Origin: Anaerolineales bacterium
GTDB lineage: Bacteria; Chloroflexota; Anaerolineae; Anaerolineales; Villigracilaceae
Reading direction: 5' to 3'
DNA: 64,000 nt
NCBI GenBank assembly: GCA_014860745.1
Contig: JACZJC010000027.1
Span: 34,492 to 98,491 of the forward strand
Of the stretch, positions 42,467-53,964 are shown piece after piece. A model generated the notes under the pieces. That model saw only the letters and a program-made list of their open reading frames with translations, did no database searches and was not told the origin of the DNA. Both the position numbers and the translations under genes were made by a program. Every line of letters starts with the position of its first letter. The first letter of the stretch is position 1.

Positions 42467-43786
42467 ATGGATCTGGCTCACTCCCTCCGGTTATCTGGCT
42501 CCCGCGCCTCGCATTTGACCGTCAGCCTGGTCGGTGCGGGCGGGAAAACCAGCGCGATCTTTCAGCTAGCGCGACAACTCCACCCCTGCATCGTAACCGC
42601 AACGTCGCATCTTGGCATTTGGCAAATTCCTCTTGCCGATCACCATATTACAGAAACTCCAGCGGAACTAAATCCGCTTCCCAAAGACGGGATAGTGTTG
42701 GTTACAGGGCAGATGGATGGAGAAAGAACAAGGCCTGTCAGCAATGAAACACTATTGTGGCTACGCGAATATTCAAAAAACAGAAATATCCCATTACTTG
42801 TTGAAGCAGATGGCTCACGCCAAAAACCCCTCAAAGCTCCCGCAGATCACGAACCGCCCATTCCCGAATTTTCCGACCTTGTAATTTTGATGGCGGGATT
42901 ATCCGGTATCGGCAAACCGCTTTCTGATGAACATATCCACCGCCCGGAAATTTTTTCGCAGCTCAGCGGGCTGAAAATCGGTCAACCAATTACACCAAAG
43001 GAAATTATCACCACCCTCACCCATCCGCTAGGCGGCATGAAAAATATCCCGGCAGGCGCGCGGCGAATTGCATTTCTCAACCAGGCAGACACACCTAAGC
43101 TGCAATCCATTGGCGGAAGTATGGCCTGCGAATTGCTCGGCAAATTGGATTCTGTCATCGTTGGCTCTGTGCAAAAAAAATCCTTCCGCACATTCGAACA
43201 AACAGCTGGGATCATTCTCGCCGCCGGAAAAGCGACCCGCTACGGTTCACTAAAACAATTGTTGGATTGGAAAGGGAAACCTTTTGTGAGGCAAGTTGCC
43301 GAAACCGCGCTTCATGCCGGGCTTTGGCCTGTTGTGGTGGTCACGGGCTTTCACTCTGCTGAAGTTGAATCCAGTTTAATGGGCTTACCAATCAGCATCG
43401 CCTACAACCCAGATTTTGAAGACGGACAAAGCACTTCCATCCGCGCGGGGGTAGAGGCACTGCCGCAAAACACAGGGAGCGCCATCTTCCTGCTCGCTGA
43501 CCAGCCCCAAATTCCAGGCGACATCATCCGTGCTCTGGCAGAGTCGCATACAAAGGAATTGGATCCCATCATCGTACCGCTCATCCTCGAAGAACGGCGG
43601 GCAAACCCTGTGCTATTCGATAAAGTCACTTTCCCCGATCTTTTGCAATTGACCGGCGATGTCGGCGGGCGCGCCTTATTCTCGAAATATAAGGTAACAT
43701 TCCTGCCATGGCATGACGACCTCCTTTTGCTGGATGTGGACAAGCCCGAAGATTATCAACGATTGATCGATATTGAAACAATTTAG
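42467..43786 (+). CDS. YqeC-MocA fusion: hydroxylase accessory protein and molybdenum cofactor cytidylyltransferase
   Basis: A 439-residue fusion. The N-terminal 230 residues are YqeC: SLVGAGGKTSAIFQLA, VTATSHLG, LLVEADGSRQKPLKAPADHEP, MAGLSGIGKPL. The C-terminal 200 are a MocA-like nucleotidyltransferase: GIILAAGKATRYGSLKQLLDWKGKPF, LLADQPQIP and ANPVLFDK, which adds CMP to molybdopterin for the hydroxylase. The ATG at 42467 was chosen because the family starts there; TACAAT at 42455-42460 would begin transcription at about that base, so it may be leaderless. Ten bp before a second mocA. Confidence 0.88.
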   Translation: MDLAHSLRLSGSRASHLTVSLVGAGGKTSAIFQLARQLHPCIVTATSHLGIWQIPLADHHITETPAELNPLPKDGIVLVTGQMDGERTRPVSNETLLWLREYSKNRNIPLLVEADGSRQKPLKAPADHEPPIPEFSDLVILMAGLSGIGKPLSDEHIHRPEIFSQLSGLKIGQPITPKEIITTLTHPLGGMKNIPAGARRIAFLNQADTPKLQSIGGSMACELLGKLDSVIVGSVQKKSFRTFEQTAGIILAAGKATRYGSLKQLLDWKGKPFVRQVAETALHAGLWPVVVVTGFHSAEVESSLMGLPISIAYNPDFEDGQSTSIRAGVEALPQNTGSAIFLLADQPQIPGDIIRALAESHTKELDPIIVPLILEERRANPVLFDKVTFPDLLQLTGDVGGRALFSKYKVTFLPWHDDLLLLDVDKPEDYQRLIDIETI

Positions 43787-43795
43787 AGGAAGATC

Positions 43796-44374
43796 ATGAT
43801 CACAGCCATTATCCTCGCCGCAGGCGAATCCAAAAGAATGGGCCAGCCCAAAATGCTGATGCCCTGGGGAAAAAGCACCGTTTTACAGACCGTTATCTCC
43901 ACATTTCAGGCGGCGGGAATCGACGATATTCTTGTTGTCACGGGCGGATCAGCAAAACAGGTGGAAGAGCTCATTGGAAAGACCGTTCAAACGGTTTTTA
44001 ATAAGGATTATGAAACCGGCGAAATGCTCAGCTCCATACAGGTTGGGTTGGCGGAGAAAATGCGAGAGGCCAGCGCCGTGCTCATTTGTCTCGGCGACCA
44101 GCCCCAGGTCGAAGAAAGAAGTGTGCGGTATATCTGCAATGCCTTCCTCACAAGCAAGTCTCAGATCATTGTCCCGAGTTATCAAATGCATCGCGGACAT
44201 CCCTGGCTGGTTGCCCGGCCGCTTTGGAAGGATCTGCTTGCCATGAAGGCACCAAAAACTCCGCGGGACTTCCTGAATAAATATGCGCGCAAAATTCATT
44301 ATATAAACGTCGACACACCCAGCGTCCTTGCCGACCTGGATACTCCCGAAGATTACTTGAAATTCAAAACATGA
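43796..44374 (+). CDS. mocA: MocA-like nucleotidyltransferase, separate copy
   Basis: A 192-residue protein with IILAAGESKRMGQPKMLMPWGKS (nucleotide loop), LICLGDQPQVE (metal Asp) and HRGHPWLVARPLWKDLL. It resembles molybdenum cofactor cytidylyltransferase MocA/MobA-like proteins. GAGGAAG precedes the ATG. With the MocA half of the upstream fusion the locus has two such domains; one may serve a different nucleotide or cofactor form. Confidence 0.87.
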   Translation: MITAIILAAGESKRMGQPKMLMPWGKSTVLQTVISTFQAAGIDDILVVTGGSAKQVEELIGKTVQTVFNKDYETGEMLSSIQVGLAEKMREASAVLICLGDQPQVEERSVRYICNAFLTSKSQIIVPSYQMHRGHPWLVARPLWKDLLAMKAPKTPRDFLNKYARKIHYINVDTPSVLADLDTPEDYLKFKT

Positions 44375-44436
44375 TTTAGATTGACAACGAGCCTTGTAAA
44401 AGATAAACTCGCCCCATTCCAAAATGGGAGCGGTGC

Positions 44437-45357
44437 ATGAAATATTTTGTGATTGTCAATCCAACATCGGGCCGCGGGCTTGGAGAGCGGTCCATTCCAC
44501 AAATCGAATCCAGCCTGCGGGATGACGGGCTGGATTTTACGCTTGTAAAGACCGAACGAATGTGGCACGCTTCGGAATTGGCCGAAGCCGCTACGCGTGA
44601 AGGGTATGATGTGATCGTATGCGCCAGCGGTGACGGCACCGTCAATGAGGCCATTAACGGTATTATGCGCGCTAAAAAAGCGGGGTACAACGGCACTGCT
44701 TTTTCCGTGCTGGGCATCGGCACGGGGAATGACTTTGCAGGCGGCACGGGCATCCCCACCAACCTGAACGACGGTTTGAAATCCTTGAAAGAAAACAAAC
44801 GCAAAAAGATAGACCTTGGTTTCGTAATTGGAGGCGACTATCCCGAAGGCCGTTATTTTGGCAACGGCATTGGGGTCGGGTTTGATGCGGCAGTTGGCAA
44901 CGAGGCTATCAAGGTCCGCTGGACTCGCGGGCTGCCGGCCTATCTGATCGGGGTGATCAAAACAGTCTTTCTTTACTACAACCCTGCGCAGGTTGAGATT
45001 ATTCTGGATGACAAGGAAACGATCAAACAGGTTTCGCTGATGATTTCGGTGATGAACGGCAGGCGCATGGGCGGGGGTTTTCAAATGGCTCCGGAAAGCC
45101 AACCCGACGACGGATTCTTCGACCTGTGCATCGCTGAAACCGCATCGAAGCGACGTATTCTCGCGATGATCCCCTATTTCATAAAAGGGACCCAGGCTGG
45201 TCTGCCAGAGATCCAAATGAAGCGGGCGAAGAAAATCTCAATCAAGTCACTGGACATGACCTTCCCTGCCCACGCGGACGGAGAATTCATCTGCCTCAAC
45301 GGTTCCCACCTGACCCTGGAATTGCTGCCCAAAGAACTTGAAATTATTTGCGCCTGA
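44437..45357 (+). CDS. Diacylglycerol/lipid kinase family protein
   Basis: A 306-residue YegS/BmrU-type lipid kinase. NPTSGRGLGE near the start, the nucleotide-binding ASGDGTVNEAING (about residues 68-80) and GIGTGNDFA (about 97-105) are the signature. Predicted to phosphorylate diacylglycerol or sphingoid lipid at the membrane face. GGGAG precedes the ATG. The acyltransferase gene begins 4 bp downstream, so the two likely work together in glycerolipid synthesis. Confidence 0.92.
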   Translation: MKYFVIVNPTSGRGLGERSIPQIESSLRDDGLDFTLVKTERMWHASELAEAATREGYDVIVCASGDGTVNEAINGIMRAKKAGYNGTAFSVLGIGTGNDFAGGTGIPTNLNDGLKSLKENKRKKIDLGFVIGGDYPEGRYFGNGIGVGFDAAVGNEAIKVRWTRGLPAYLIGVIKTVFLYYNPAQVEIILDDKETIKQVSLMISVMNGRRMGGGFQMAPESQPDDGFFDLCIAETASKRRILAMIPYFIKGTQAGLPEIQMKRAKKISIKSLDMTFPAHADGEFICLNGSHLTLELLPKELEIICA

Positions 45358-45361
45358 ATCC

Positions 45362-46036
45362 ATGAAATTCACTCACTGGTTTATCAACTTCATCATCCGC
45401 GTCTATACCCGCATCACATGCCGCATCGATGCGCCCGATCTGCAAAAATTTCCCATGCACGGACCGCTAATCGCGATTGCAAATCATACGGGTCAAATCG
45501 AAGTTCCGATGTTGTTCGCACACCTCCAGCCCCGGCCGCTTACCGGCTGGGCCAAAGTGGAAGCGTGGGATAACTGGTTCCTGAATTGGGTATTTGGCGT
45601 TTGGGGTGCAATCCCCGTCCGCCGCGGCGCAGCGGACATGAAGGCGCTCAAACTCGCATTGAAAGCCCTGGAAGAAGGGAAGATCTTTGGGCTTGCCCCC
45701 GAAGGAACACGCAACAAAACGGGAAAGCTCATTCGTGCCATGCCGGGAACCGTGATTATCGCTCTGCACTCGAATGCGCCAATCATCCCAATCGCCCATT
45801 GGGGCGGTGAGGTGTACCTCAAAAATCTGAAGCGTCTGAAACGCACGGATTTTCACATCCGAATCGGGGAACCGTTCAAAGTCAATGTGGATGGGGTGAA
45901 AGTGACGGGTGAAGTCCGTCAGCAGATTGTGGATGAGATGATGTATGAGCTGGCGAAACTGCTCCCCGAAGAATATCGCGGCGCGTACAGCGACATGAGC
46001 AATGCAACGAGACAATATATTGTGAAGGTGGAATAA
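45362..46036 (+). CDS. plsC: 1-acyl-glycerol-3-phosphate acyltransferase (PlsC-like)
   Basis: A 224-residue membrane-associated acyltransferase. The catalytic motif, normally HX4D, reads NHTGQIE (His 42, Glu 47), a Glu-for-Asp change. The acceptor motif FGLAPEGTRNKTGKL is intact, as are the PxxxP-like VIIALHSNAPIIPIAHWG. It would make phosphatidate from lysophosphatidate. The ATG at 45362 follows the lipid kinase stop by 4 bp. Confidence 0.88.
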   Translation: MKFTHWFINFIIRVYTRITCRIDAPDLQKFPMHGPLIAIANHTGQIEVPMLFAHLQPRPLTGWAKVEAWDNWFLNWVFGVWGAIPVRRGAADMKALKLALKALEEGKIFGLAPEGTRNKTGKLIRAMPGTVIIALHSNAPIIPIAHWGGEVYLKNLKRLKRTDFHIRIGEPFKVNVDGVKVTGEVRQQIVDEMMYELAKLLPEEYRGAYSDMSNATRQYIVKVE

Positions 46037-46038
46037 AA

Positions 46039-46076
46039 TAATGCGTGCTTCGTTAAAATGTACGAAGCACGCATTA
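46039..46076. terminator. Hairpin terminator between convergent plsC and GNAT genes
   Basis: A perfect 15-bp stem (46039-46053, 46062-46076) with an 8-base loop. A TTTTATT run follows on the minus strand, so it mainly ends the GNAT transcript. Confidence 0.8.
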
Positions 46077-46106
46077 CAAACGACTCACTACACTTGCAAA
46101 GCAAAT

Positions 46107-46535
46107 CTAGAACTTATAAACGTACGCGTTGGTTTCGCGTTTTACAAACCCCACCCTTAAATACAATCTATTTGCCGCCACCCGCATGGGATTGGAGGTA
46201 AGGGAAATATTGGCGGCGCCTTTCTCCCGCGCAATTTCGATCGCCTGCAGCATCAAAGCTTCGCCGACACCTTTACCTCTTGTGGATACATCCACGACAA
46301 CGTCTTCAATGATGGAACGGATCCCGGTTGGCACGCGGTAGACGGCAAGAGTCAACGCGCCAACGATATCACCGTTATCATTGCGGGCCACTAACAGCGT
46401 GGAGGATGAGTCTCGGACAAGGGCAATTAAATCGTCTCGGGAAGGAGGCGGGTTGTTCTTCGTCAACTGCGGGACGAGACGTTGGAACGCATCGAAAAGT
46501 TCGTCGTCCGCTTTTGTCACAATCTCAATTTGCAT
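46107..46535 (-). CDS. GNAT family N-acetyltransferase
   Basis: A 142-residue GNAT protein. The acetyl-CoA pyrophosphate loop is STRGKGVGEALM (about residues 84-95), followed by NPMRVAANRLYLRVGF. Substrate unknown. Its first 11 bases overlap the end of the phosphatidylcholine synthase gene upstream on the same strand, so translation may be coupled. Complete and typical length. Confidence 0.9.
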   Translation of the reverse strand: MQIEIVTKADDELFDAFQRLVPQLTKNNPPPSRDDLIALVRDSSSTLLVARNDNGDIVGALTLAVYRVPTGIRSIIEDVVVDVSTRGKGVGEALMLQAIEIAREKGAANISLTSNPMRVAANRLYLRVGFVKRETNAYVYKF

Positions 46536-47241
46536 GCGCTTTTTTGGGAATAATGCTCAAAACAATATAATAGGCAACATAAATCAAAGAGACCCACGCC
46601 ACCCATCCCGGCTGGTTGGGATATTGGATCAATCCCCAAATCCCGATCGCGCCGTAAAGATACGTCAGCACAAGAGTCAACGATCTAAAAAAAGTATTGC
46701 GGGTGGGATAAATATATTTGATCGGAATAAAAACCATGATGTTGAACAACATTAGAAAACCGAAGTTCACCCACTGCGGCAGGTTCATCAAAAGCATATA
46801 GAGCACGGCTACGTTCCAATAGGAAGGGAAGCCTTTGAAATGGTGGTCGTCCGTCTTTGCATCGACCTGGGTGAATTGATAGGCGGAAGTTAATAATATA
46901 GTGCATGCGGCCAACAACCGAACGCTATCTGGCAAAACATCCGCTTTGAACAAAAAGAGTGCGGGCACCAGCACGTAGTTGACATAATCAAGAATGTTAT
47001 CGAGCAGCGCGCCATCGATGCCCTTTGCATAGGTTTTTACATCCGCCCAGCGCGCCAGCATGCCGTCGAATCCGTCCACGAGCATTGCAATGATCATCCA
47101 AACGATCATCAATTTATAATCGCCGGCAAAAATCGCCAGAATTGCGAGAAGCCCCCACACCGCTCCAGTGGCGGTAAAAAGATGCACTCCCCATGCGGCG
47201 ATCACCCGCATTAGGCTTGGTTTAGATTCTGGAATTGCCAT
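46525..47241 (-). CDS. pcs: Phosphatidylcholine synthase-like CDP-alcohol phosphatidyltransferase
   Basis: A 238-residue membrane enzyme with about seven helices. The CDP-alcohol motif reads DGFDGMLARWADVKTYAKGI followed by DGALLDNILDYVNY, the form found in bacterial Pcs, which condenses CDP-diacylglycerol with choline. The later FKGFPSYWN is also Pcs-like. Phosphatidylserine or other synthases of this superfamily remain possible. It stands next to lipid kinase and PlsC genes on the other strand. No choline uptake gene is in view. Confidence 0.85.
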   Translation of the reverse strand: MAIPESKPSLMRVIAAWGVHLFTATGAVWGLLAILAIFAGDYKLMIVWMIIAMLVDGFDGMLARWADVKTYAKGIDGALLDNILDYVNYVLVPALFLFKADVLPDSVRLLAACTILLTSAYQFTQVDAKTDDHHFKGFPSYWNVAVLYMLLMNLPQWVNFGFLMLFNIMVFIPIKYIYPTRNTFFRSLTLVLTYLYGAIGIWGLIQYPNQPGWVAWVSLIYVAYYIVLSIIPKKAHAN

Positions 47242-47315
47242 GATTATCCTTTGAAGAAAATAATTTTATTGGTATGAACCACGGATGGAATACCGGTTCG
47301 GATAAATTATAAATT

Positions 47316-47352
47316 AAACGGACTTCGGAATTCGGACATCCGAAGTCCGTTT
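47316..47352 (-). terminator. Terminator of ileS
   Basis: A perfect 14-bp stem (47316-47329, 47339-47352) 18 bp beyond the ileS stop, followed on the minus strand by T-rich sequence. Confidence 0.82.
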
Positions 47353-47369
47353 TTAGGCATCTCTTCCGG

Positions 47370-50519
<3,150 letters not shown>

Positions 50520-50558
50520 TTTCTCTCCTTTAATATAGCTGCCAGGACGATAAGGTCC

Positions 50559-50617
50559 GACGAAGCAGCCTCCTTATGGCAAGTTCAAGATTGCTTTGTG
50601 TTCCGCGCTCGCAATGA
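50559..50617. repeat. Dispersed intergenic repeat, divergent copy
   Basis: Contains GACGAAGCAGCCTCC (50559-50573), AGATTGCTTTG (50588-50598) and CTCGCAATGAC (50607-50617 region), modules of the element at 7924-8018. It lies between the T-box terminator and the ileS start, inside the ileS leader. Confidence 0.6.
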
Positions 50618-50630
50618 CTCGGAATTAAAA

Positions 50631-50917
50631 ATAAAAACTCTCATCTCATACAGAGACGAGAGCAAGGCTCACGCGGTACCACTCCGGTTTCTGCATTTGC
50701 CCGACAGGCTCGCAGACACTCTTTGGATGACCATCATCATCCTGTTCTGATAACGAAGAACAATTTCGGATTCCCTACTCTCAAACAGGATTCTGCCTGA
50801 TTTCAGTTCACAGCTCCGGGAGGATTTTCAACCGTCTACGCGTACCCGCTTCACACCTGACCTCGGACTCGCTGACCGTTTCGACAAATTTACTCGTTCC
50901 CATCCACGCTTTTTGAT
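50631..50917 (-). ncRNA. T-box riboswitch (isoleucine) in the ileS leader
   Basis: The conserved T-box core GGAGTGGTACCGCG lies at 50672-50685 (minus strand). A terminator hairpin follows (50638-50647 with 50653-50662, one wobble) with a T run to about 50631. Stem I carries a GAGTA loop-E-like motif near 50897 and a specifier region GAAAATCCTCCCGGAGC, in which ATC (50823-50825) is the isoleucine codon. Uncharged tRNA-Ile would favour the antiterminator and allow ileS expression. Confidence 0.92.
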
Positions 50918-50923
50918 ATGCAG

Positions 50924-50952
50924 ATTATACACACGCATCTTGCAATCGGCAA
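50924..50952 (-). promoter_or_regulatory. Promoter of the ileS T-box transcript
   Basis: Minus-strand TTGCCG (50947-50952), 17-bp spacer, TATAAT (50924-50929), just upstream of the T-box RNA; transcription should start near 50917. Confidence 0.75.
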
Positions 50953-51009
50953 GAGCAAAAAATAAATTCCGGCCACGATCCGCATTAAATCCGAATAATT
51001 AATTGTATG

Positions 51010-51038
51010 TTGACGTTTTTTTATCAGGAAGGTATAAT
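51010..51038 (+). promoter_or_regulatory. Promoter of the S1-domain protein gene
   Basis: TTGACG (51010-51015), 17-bp spacer, TATAAT (51033-51038), 39 bp before the ATG at 51078. Confidence 0.8.
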
Positions 51039-51077
51039 CCTTCTTCGGCATTATTTCAATCAGCAGGAGCATCGATT

Positions 51078-51842
51078 ATGACTACACCCGACAGCGCACC
51101 CGCCGTAGCGCTTGAACCAAAGACCAAACTAAACGGCAAAATATTGAAAACCACACTCGCGGGGGCGCTTGTTGACATCGGACAAAGTTTACCTGGTGTC
51201 ATCCACATCTCACAACTCCAGACCGAACCCGTCAACAAAGTCGAAGATGTTGTAAAGGAAGGGCAAACCGTAGATGTTTGGGTTCGTCGCGTTAAGAAAG
51301 ACCGCGTTGAACTTACGATGATCGAGCCGCTTGCCTACGAGTGGAAGGAAATCCAGCCCGATTTGATCGTCAAAGGCAAAGTCGTCCGCCTCGAAACCTA
51401 TGGCGCGTTCGTTGACTTTGGGGCAGAACGCCCCGGATTGATCCACGTCAGCGAATTAACGCACGGGTACGTAAAGACCGCAAGCGAAGTCCTAAAGGAA
51501 GGCGAAGAGGTCGAAGCAAAAGTCCTGGACGTTGACCGCCGTAAGCGCCAGATCCGCTTGAGCATGAAAGCGCTGCTCGCTGAAGTTATTGAAGAAGCGA
51601 AGCCCGAACGCGAAGATCGCAAAGTGAAAGGCAAGCGCAAGGGTAAGAAAGAGGAAGAGTACGTAATGGAAGCCGAAGTTTCCAACGAACCTCAATTCAC
51701 AGCAATGCAAATCGCCTGGCAGCAAGCTCTTGAAAAATCCAAAGGCAAAAAAATTCGCCGCAAATCCTACAAGTCAGCCTCTGAGGAACAGGAAAAAATG
51801 TTCAACAGCACGCTGGAGAAACGTATTCCAACTGGCGGATAA
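51078..51842 (+). CDS. RNA-binding protein with two S1 domains
   Basis: A 254-residue cytoplasmic protein. Two S1 motifs lie at about residues 12-80 (LNGKILKTTLAGALVDIGQS..PGVIHISQL) and 95-170 (VKGKVVRLETYGAFVDFGAERPGLIHVSELTHG). A highly charged Lys/Glu region follows (about 180-200), then a helical tail. It is too short for ribosomal protein S1 (six domains) but belongs to the same type; a translation or RNA-stability role is likely. CAGGAG precedes the ATG. Terminator directly downstream. Confidence 0.9.
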   Translation: MTTPDSAPAVALEPKTKLNGKILKTTLAGALVDIGQSLPGVIHISQLQTEPVNKVEDVVKEGQTVDVWVRRVKKDRVELTMIEPLAYEWKEIQPDLIVKGKVVRLETYGAFVDFGAERPGLIHVSELTHGYVKTASEVLKEGEEVEAKVLDVDRRKRQIRLSMKALLAEVIEEAKPEREDRKVKGKRKGKKEEEYVMEAEVSNEPQFTAMQIAWQQALEKSKGKKIRRKSYKSASEEQEKMFNSTLEKRIPTGG

Positions 51843-51878
51843 ATCAAAAGAGCGGGCTGATGCCCGCTCTTTTGATTT
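51841..51878. terminator. Bidirectional terminator
   Basis: A perfect 17-bp stem (51841-51857, 51862-51878), loop TGAT, overlapping the S1-protein stop codon and lying 6 bp from the prfB stop. Confidence 0.92.
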
Positions 51879-51884
51879 AATTCA

Positions 51885-52971
51885 CTACCCTGAACCACTC
51901 CGCAAATAAGCTTCCATAAACCCATCCAGGTCGCCATCTAATACCGACTGCGAACTGCCGGACTGGAATTCAGTACGGTGATCTTTGACCATTTGGTAAG
52001 GATGCAGGACATAGGAACGGATCTGGCTCCCCCACTCCGCCTTCGTGTACTCACCCCGCAGCACAGCACGTTCCTCCTCCCGCTCGGCTTGCCGAATTTC
52101 CAACAAACGCGCCCGCAGGATGCGCATGGCAAATTCGCGGTTTTGATTCTGCGAACGCTCGTTCTGGCACGTCACCACAATGCCGGAGGGAAGATGAGTC
52201 AAGCGAACTGCGGTTGCATTTTTTTGCACATTTTGTCCGCCTGCGCCTGAGGATCGAAAAACATCCATCTTGATGTCGCTGGGATTAATTTCGATGTCTG
52301 CTTCTTCCATTGAAACCTGGGGCAGCACTTCCACCAGGGCGAAAGAGGTGTGCCGGCGATGCGCCGCATCAAAAGGGGAAAGCCGCACGAGTCGGTGTAC
52401 CCCTTTTTCGGAACGCAAATACCCAAAGGCGTACCGTCCCCCTACAGCAATCGTTACACTTTTAATACCCGCTTCTTCACCGGGTGTGCTGTCCAGGATT
52501 TCCGTTGTAAAGCCATGATCCTCTGCCCAGCGTAAATACATGCGTTGAAGCATATCCGCCCAATCCTGCGAGTCCGTGCCGCCGGCACCGGCGTGAATCG
52601 CAAGAATGGCATCGTCATGATCGTAGGGACCGGAAAGCATGGCGGCGAAGGACCGCTTTTCAAGATCGATTTCGATTTTGCGAATCTCAGCTTCCAGATC
52701 TGCTCGCAAGGATTCGTCGTCTAGCCTGGCAAGTTCGAACAGGTCGTGGATCTGCTGTCTGACTATATTCCACGACTCCACGTCTGAACGCAGATTGGAG
52801 ACGGTTTTCATCGTCTTCTGTGCTTTCATCGTGTCGTTCCAAAAATCAGGTTGCTCTATATCTTTTTCAAGTTGCGAAAGCTGAACTTCCTTGCCCACCA
52901 AGTCAAAGACGCACCATTAATTGCTGAGTCAGGTCTTTTGCAGCCTGCAATCGTTGAAGCAAATCCTGCAT
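51885..52971 (-). CDS. prfB: Peptide chain release factor 2 with programmed +1 frameshift
   Basis: RF2, which ends translation at TGA and TAA. The gene is two frames: 52971-52906 encodes 22 codons ending at CTT, then an in-frame TGA (52903-52905); skipping one base (T at 52905) continues from GAC at 52904 to the stop at 51885, giving about 361 residues. The slippery CTTTGAC is the classic autoregulatory site, but the upstream Shine-Dalgarno-like stimulator is weak (GGTG). The tripeptide region LSPFDAAHRRHTSF and catalytic SSGAGGQNVQKN are intact. AGGAG precedes the ATG and overlaps the ftsY stop. Confidence 0.95.
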
Positions 52972-52979
52972 GATATCTC

Positions 52980-53891
52980 CTAGTTGTTCGACAAAATTCC
53001 TTCTACAAATGCGTCAGGGTCGAAAGGCGTCAAATCTTCAGGCTTTTCGCCCAACCCCGCAAACAAAATCGGCAATCCCAATTCGCGTTGAATCGCAAAC
53101 GCCATGCCGCCCCGTGCAGATGAGTCCAATTTCGAGAGAATTACCCCGGTAACGTTCACCGCTTCCTTGAAAGAACGTGCCTGCTGTAACGCATTCTGGC
53201 CAGTGGTTGCATCCAACACCAGCCATACTTCGTGCGGCGCGCCGGCAAAAGCCTTGCCGACTACGCGATTCACTTTTTTCAATTCTTCCATTAAATTAAA
53301 GCGGGTATGAAGCCTGCCCGCGGTATCAATGATGATGATATCCATGCTCCGGGCGACTCCGGCTTGGACAGCATTGAACGCCACTGCACCAGGGTCAGAC
53401 TCCGGAGCACCGGCGATCACTTCCACCTGCAGCCTGTGACCCCAAACCTGGAGCTGATCCATCGCCGCCGCACGAAAGGTATCCGCCGCGCCAAGGAGAA
53501 TCCGTTTCCCTTCGGCCTGATAACGAGCCGACAACTTCGCGATGGTAGTGGTCTTTCCGGAACCATTGACTCCCACGACCAAAATGATGGTCGGTTTATT
53601 GTCAAAGACCAAAGCTGGCGGTGTGACAAGACGGGAGCGCAGTTCCTGCTTCAGCGCAGTAAAAAGTTCGTTTGCGCGAATCAGGCCTTCGGTCCGCGTG
53701 AGGCGTTTTAGGGAGTCCAATACTGCAGTTGTGGTCTCGATCCCCATATCCGCTTGAATGAGAAGGGCTTCGAGATCGTCCCAGGTTTCATTACTGATTT
53801 CGGATGCTCCGAGCACGGATGCAATTTGCCCGAACGCGGCTTTGCTTGTGCGTGATAGACCATCCTTCCAACGCGAGAACAGGCTGTTCAT
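52980..53891 (-). CDS. ftsY: Signal recognition particle receptor FtsY
   Basis: A 303-residue SRP-type GTPase that docks ribosome-SRP complexes at the membrane. N domain about 1-95, then G domain motifs GVNGSGKTTTIAKL, DTFRAAAMDQL, IDTAGRLHTRFNLMEEL, SKLDSSARGG and the C-terminal FAGLGEKPEDLTPFDP. It lacks the long acidic A domain of E. coli FtsY. It is followed after 8 bp by prfB in the same operon. Confidence 0.96.
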   Translation of the reverse strand: MNSLFSRWKDGLSRTSKAAFGQIASVLGASEISNETWDDLEALLIQADMGIETTTAVLDSLKRLTRTEGLIRANELFTALKQELRSRLVTPPALVFDNKPTIILVVGVNGSGKTTTIAKLSARYQAEGKRILLGAADTFRAAAMDQLQVWGHRLQVEVIAGAPESDPGAVAFNAVQAGVARSMDIIIIDTAGRLHTRFNLMEELKKVNRVVGKAFAGAPHEVWLVLDATTGQNALQQARSFKEAVNVTGVILSKLDSSARGGMAFAIQRELGLPILFAGLGEKPEDLTPFDPDAFVEGILSNN

Positions 53892-53964
53892 GAGCGGCGA
53901 TTATATCAGGGAATTTATGTTATACTCCATCGGCTAAATAAGTAAATGAGGAAAGGATTAAAAT

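Noticed and set aside
44353..45216. A 287-codon minus-strand frame opposite the lipid kinase gene
   Set aside because: Opposite a gene with clear GDGTVNE and GTGNDFA motifs; no recognisable domain of its own.
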